Assembly (NCBI GenBank): GCA_018063485.1
Contig: JAGPBG010000080.1
Coordinates: forward strand, 1 to 8,206
Direction: 5' to 3'
Length of the DNA: 8,206 bases
Origin: Cypionkella sp.
Lineage (GTDB): Bacteria > Pseudomonadota > Alphaproteobacteria > Rhodobacterales > Rhodobacteraceae
Positions 5,810-8,206 of this stretch are shown piece after piece; the first letter of the stretch is position 1, and each line of letters begins with the position of its first letter. Position numbers and translations under genes: made by a program. The notes below the pieces were generated by a model. It was not told the DNA's origin. It did no database searches and worked only from the letters and a program-made list of their open reading frames with translations.

Positions 5810-6615
5810 TGAAGGGCGGTTGGTTTCGCGTTTACACCATTGGCTATCTGGTCTTTCTCTATGCCCCGATCGTGCTGTTGCCGTTGTTTGCATTCAATGA
5901 TGCCACGATCATCTCTTTCCCGCTGACCGGGTTCACCTTCAACTGGTTCTACAAGCTGTGGGAACAGCCGCCGCTGCATGAGGCGTTGAAAAATTCGCTG
6001 ATCATCGCGGTTTCGGCCTCGATCCTGGCCACGACATTGGGGGTTTTTGCTTCGCGCGCCTCGACCCGCTATCGCTTTCCGTTCAAGGCCGGGCTCATGG
6101 GCATGATCATGCTGCCCTTGGTGTTGCCCGAGATCATTCTGGCGGTGGCGCTGTTGGTGGTGCTGCTGGGGATTGGCGTGCCATTGTCGATCTTTACGGT
6201 AATCTTGGGCCATGTGCTGGTTTGCACGCCGTTTTCGATTGCGATCCTGTCGGCGGCGTTTCAGGCGCTGGACCAGTCGCTTGAGGAAGCGGCCTATGAT
6301 CTGGGCGAGACGCCGGTTTCCACTTTCCGGCTGATCATCCTGCCCTTGGTGATGCCGGGGATCGTTTCATCGCTGTTGATCACCTTCACCATCAGCCTTG
6401 ATGAGTTCATCATGGCCTTCTTTCTGGCGGGCAGCGAAACCACCTTGCCAGTCTATATCTTCTCGCAGTTCCGTTTCCCAACGGCGGTGCCGGTCATCAT
6501 GGCGCTGGGGACCATTCTGGTCTGCCTGTCGATCACCCTTCTTGCAATTGCAGAATATTTCCGCCGCCGTGGCATTGCCAAAACCGGTGGTAAGGATACT
6601 GGAGGCTTCCTGTGA
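5809..6615 (+). CDS. ABC transporter permease, PotC-like
   Basis: A 268-residue second channel subunit. It begins with a short cytoplasmic end and a membrane segment (about 8-30), followed by further segments near 63-83, 95-122, 127-150, 183-207 and 226-249. The EAA loop is at about 159-184: EEAAYDLGETPVSTFRLIILPLVMPG. The FNW and SLDEF motifs after segments one and five are typical of PotC-type permeases. The end is a basic, glycine-containing tail (RRRGIAKTGGKDTGG) in the cytoplasm. It pairs with the upstream permease as a heterodimer. Overlap with both neighbours (1 base upstream, 4 downstream) implies translational coupling of all three subunits. Confidence 0.92.
   Translation: MKGGWFRVYTIGYLVFLYAPIVLLPLFAFNDATIISFPLTGFTFNWFYKLWEQPPLHEALKNSLIIAVSASILATTLGVFASRASTRYRFPFKAGLMGMIMLPLVLPEIILAVALLVVLLGIGVPLSIFTVILGHVLVCTPFSIAILSAAFQALDQSLEEAAYDLGETPVSTFRLIILPLVMPGIVSSLLITFTISLDEFIMAFFLAGSETTLPVYIFSQFRFPTAVPVIMALGTILVCLSITLLAIAEYFRRRGIAKTGGKDTGGFL
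6601..6605 (+). promoter_or_regulatory. Ribosome binding site of the ATPase gene
   Basis: A full GGAGG lies six bases before the GTG at 6612, inside the end of the upstream permease gene. It fixes the non-ATG start and suggests strong translation of the ATPase subunit. Confidence 0.75.
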
Positions 6616-7709
6616 CGTCTGAAAAAACCACGATGATCGAGTTCAAGGACGTTCATAAGTATTATGGCGATTATCACGCGTTACGCGGGATCACTGCCAC
6701 CATCCGCGCGGGGGAGTTCTTCTCGCTGCTTGGGCCATCAGGCTGCGGCAAGACCACGCTGTTGCGCACCATCGCGGGCTTTGAGGGGATTTCCTCGGGC
6801 GCGGTGATGATTGATGGCAAGAACATGCAGGGGGTTCCGGCCAACAAGCGCCCGACCAATATGGTGTTTCAATCCTATGCGATCTTTCCGCATCTGACGG
6901 TGGCGCAGAACGTGGGCTTTGGTTTGCGCAAAGACCCGCGATCGGCGGCCGAGAAGGCCAAGGCGGTAGTGGATGCTTTGGAGATGGTCGGGCTGAAAGG
7001 CTACGGCGAGCGTGCCGCCCATGCGCTTTCGGGCGGGCAGCGACAGCGCGTGGCCTTGGCCCGTGCGCTGATCCTGAAACCCAAGGTTTTGCTGCTCGAC
7101 GAGCCTTTGTCGGCGCTGGACAAGAAGATGCGCGAACAGATGCAGTTGGAACTGATCAAGCTGCAACGGCAGGTGGGCATCACCTTCATTCTGGTCACCC
7201 ATGATCAGGAAGAGGCACTGGTGATGTCGGACCGGATTGCGGTGATGTTTGACGGCGAGATTGCGCAACTGGCTGATCCAGAAACCCTGTATCGGCGCCC
7301 CTCCAGCCGCAAGGTTGCGAATTTCATAGGCACAATGAACTTTTTGCCCGCCAAGATACTGTCGGAGTCCGGGGGCAAGGCGGAGGTTGATGCCGAAGGA
7401 TTTGGCAAGATCACCTTGGCGGATGAGCAGGTTACCGGTCAGGCCAGCTCTGGCGGTGCCTCGATTGGGTTCCGGCCTGAAACGCTGACCATCTTGTTTG
7501 ATGGCCAAACCGCTGCTGACCGCGAAAGCAATGCGGTGGTGGAAGAGGTGGTCTATTACGGCGACATGACTTATTACGATATCAAGCTGGAAGGGTCTAA
7601 TCAGCCGATGCGCCTGTCGATGCGCAACGTGTTCGGGCGCCCGGTGCTGGATATCGGCACCAAGACCCGTGTGGCCTGGTCGCCGGGGGCGCTGGTTCTG
7701 TTCCGTTAA
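6612..7709 (+). CDS. ABC transporter ATP-binding protein, PotA-like
   Basis: The 365-residue ATPase that powers the importer from the cytoplasmic face. All nucleotide-binding motifs are intact: Walker A GPSGCGKT (41-48), Q-loop Q87, signature LSGGQ (139-143), Walker B VLLLDEP (159-165), D-loop SALD (167-170) and H-loop H197. Residues about 235-365 form the C-terminal TOBE-type regulatory domain, including the SIGFRPE segment usual in PotA/FbpC/UgpC-like proteins. It starts with GTG at 6612; GGAGG at 6601-6605 with six-base spacing decides this over the internal ATG at 6633. The GTG overlaps the upstream stop. Its stop shares TTAA with the stop of the oppositely oriented TetR gene. The family assignment is firm; the polyamine specificity is not. 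Confidence 0.94.
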   Translation: MTSEKTTMIEFKDVHKYYGDYHALRGITATIRAGEFFSLLGPSGCGKTTLLRTIAGFEGISSGAVMIDGKNMQGVPANKRPTNMVFQSYAIFPHLTVAQNVGFGLRKDPRSAAEKAKAVVDALEMVGLKGYGERAAHALSGGQRQRVALARALILKPKVLLLDEPLSALDKKMREQMQLELIKLQRQVGITFILVTHDQEEALVMSDRIAVMFDGEIAQLADPETLYRRPSSRKVANFIGTMNFLPAKILSESGGKAEVDAEGFGKITLADEQVTGQASSGGASIGFRPETLTILFDGQTAADRESNAVVEEVVYYGDMTYYDIKLEGSNQPMRLSMRNVFGRPVLDIGTKTRVAWSPGALVLFR

Positions 7710-8206
7710 AGATCGGGTTTCAACAGCCCAAGACCGCGCAGATAGATGCCAATTCCCGCCTCAAGCAAGTCTTCAGGCGGGAATTGTGATTTGGCACCCG
7801 GCGCGCCGCGCATGTAAAGCTCGACCACGCCATGACTCAGCGCCCAGATATGGGCGGAAAACATGGTTGAGGGCGGGCGTTTTCCGGCGGGCAGATGTTG
7901 CGAAAGTTGCTCGGCAGCACGTTCCAGAACATTGCGCGCGCGCGCGGCCACAAGGGCCAGATCGCCATGGGCGTTCAGGGACAGACCGCTTTCAAACATC
8001 GCCATGTAATGACCGGGATATTTGCGGGCAAAGGCCAGATAGGCGCGGCCCGTCGCCTCGAACGCCGCCAAAGAGGTGGGCTTGCCGTCATTATAGGCAA
8101 ACTCCATCAGGGCGGCGAAAATCTCATAGCCTTGGCGCGCGACCTCGGCGATCAGATCGTCGCGGCCGGCGAAATGGCGGTAAACGGCGGCGGGAGTGAC
8201 ATCGGC
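7706..8206 (-). CDS. TetR/AcrR-family transcriptional regulator, C-terminal part (runs off the window)
   Basis: The last 166 residues of a TetR-family repressor; the N-terminus lies beyond the right edge. The visible part begins inside the helix-turn-helix (ADVTPAAVYRHFAGRDDLIAEVARQG), where TPAAVYRHF is the recognition helix. The rest is the ligand-binding and dimer domain; the stretch WALSHGVVELYM matches the WHG-type TetR C-terminal domain. No ATG occurs at the true start in this window: the ATG at 8107 is internal, because the frame continues open upstream with clear TetR sequence. It is convergent with the transporter ATPase gene, their stop codons overlapping in TTAA, so any link to the transporter would be through its product. 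Target and ligand are unknown. Confidence 0.9.
   Translation of the reverse strand, partial: ADVTPAAVYRHFAGRDDLIAEVARQGYEIFAALMEFAYNDGKPTSLAAFEATGRAYLAFARKYPGHYMAMFESGLSLNAHGDLALVAARARNVLERAAEQLSQHLPAGKRPPSTMFSAHIWALSHGVVELYMRGAPGAKSQFPPEDLLEAGIGIYLRGLGLLKPDL
7751..7785. repeat. Perfect 11-bp inverted repeat (hairpin) in the TetR gene 3' end
   Basis: AATTCCCGCCT (7751-7761) and AGGCGGGAATT (7775-7785) are perfectly complementary; after one C-C mismatch, AAG (7763-7765) and CTT (7771-7773) continue the stem, leaving the loop CAAGT. It starts 41 bases after the ATPase stop but has no T run, so it is not a standard intrinsic terminator; it may protect the 3' end of the transporter mRNA. On the other strand it is coding sequence (SQFPPEDLLEAGIG). 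Confidence 0.6.

Noticed and set aside
5240..5893. 217-residue minus-strand open frame across the permeases
   Set aside because: Rich in Gln, His, Arg and Asp, the usual antisense reading of membrane-protein genes; the plus-strand permeases fully explain the region.
6738..7508. 256-residue minus-strand open frame across the ATPase gene
   Set aside because: The plus strand holds every ABC ATPase motif; the antisense product resembles nothing and has no ribosome binding site I can see.
7933..7944. Alternating TGCGCGCGCGCG run, Z-DNA prone
   Set aside because: Encodes Ala/Arg residues of the TetR gene (ARARN region) and is expected in GC-rich coding DNA.
1..8206. CRISPR array, insertion sequence, integrase, tRNA or toxin-antitoxin pair
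   Set aside because: No spaced repeats of suitable length, no transposase or integrase-like protein, no tRNA-like sequence and no recognisable toxin or antitoxin on either strand.

Overview
The window looks like chromosomal DNA of a GC-rich alphaproteobacterium, most likely a member of the Rhodobacteraceae/Roseobacter group. The grounds are: an L13 of about 154 residues followed by an S9 with an Ala/Pro-rich N-terminal extension, a small DUF1127 protein, a MocR-type regulator, tight overlapping operons and G/C-biased third codon positions. This placement is inference from protein character; no database search was done. I see no mobile element, CRISPR array, tRNA or rRNA.

Layout, left to right. 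(1) 88-1460, plus strand: a uracil-DNA glycosylase superfamily protein overlaps an SseB-family protein by ATGA. (2) 1461-1609: a gap with a small hairpin, then a promoter (TTGACC-17-GATAAG) and a leader for the next operon. (3) 1610-2562: rplM-rpsI (ribosomal proteins L13 and S9), closed by a strong intrinsic terminator at 2581-2611. (4) 2633-2882, minus strand: a 65-residue DUF1127 protein with its own terminator, tail-to-tail with rpsI. (5) 2883-2971: a compact divergent control region with an inverted repeat, repeated ATACAAT boxes and promoter elements facing both ways. (6) 2972-4372: a MocR-type (GntR DNA-binding plus aminotransferase-fold) regulator. (7) 4486-4743: an unrecognised 85-residue protein. 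(8) 4862-7709: an ABC importer operon, permease-permease-ATPase, of the polyamine (Pot) type, with gene overlaps of 1 and 4 bases and no solute-binding protein gene in the window. (9) 7706-8206, minus strand: the C-terminal part of a TetR-family regulator that runs off the right edge; its stop codon overlaps the ATPase stop in a shared TTAA.

How the parts work together. The first two blocks are housekeeping (nucleobase repair or a related activity, and ribosome assembly). The DUF1127/MocR pair looks like a self-contained regulatory unit: the MocR protein probably binds the ATACAA boxes between the two genes and controls both. The Pot-like operon encodes a complete inner-membrane import machine (two channel subunits and one ATPase), but it must borrow a periplasmic binding protein from elsewhere. 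A 14-base perfect palindrome just upstream of its first gene is a candidate operator.

Nothing here amounts to a clear new biological system. The best leads are the ATACAAT operator cluster, the missing binding protein with the orphan small gene in front, the perfect hairpin inside the 3' coding end of the TetR gene just past the transporter operon, and the four-cysteine pattern in the UDG-like protein. Bases 1-87 hold no gene I can support; they carry the ribosome binding site of the first gene and possibly the tail of an upstream gene.
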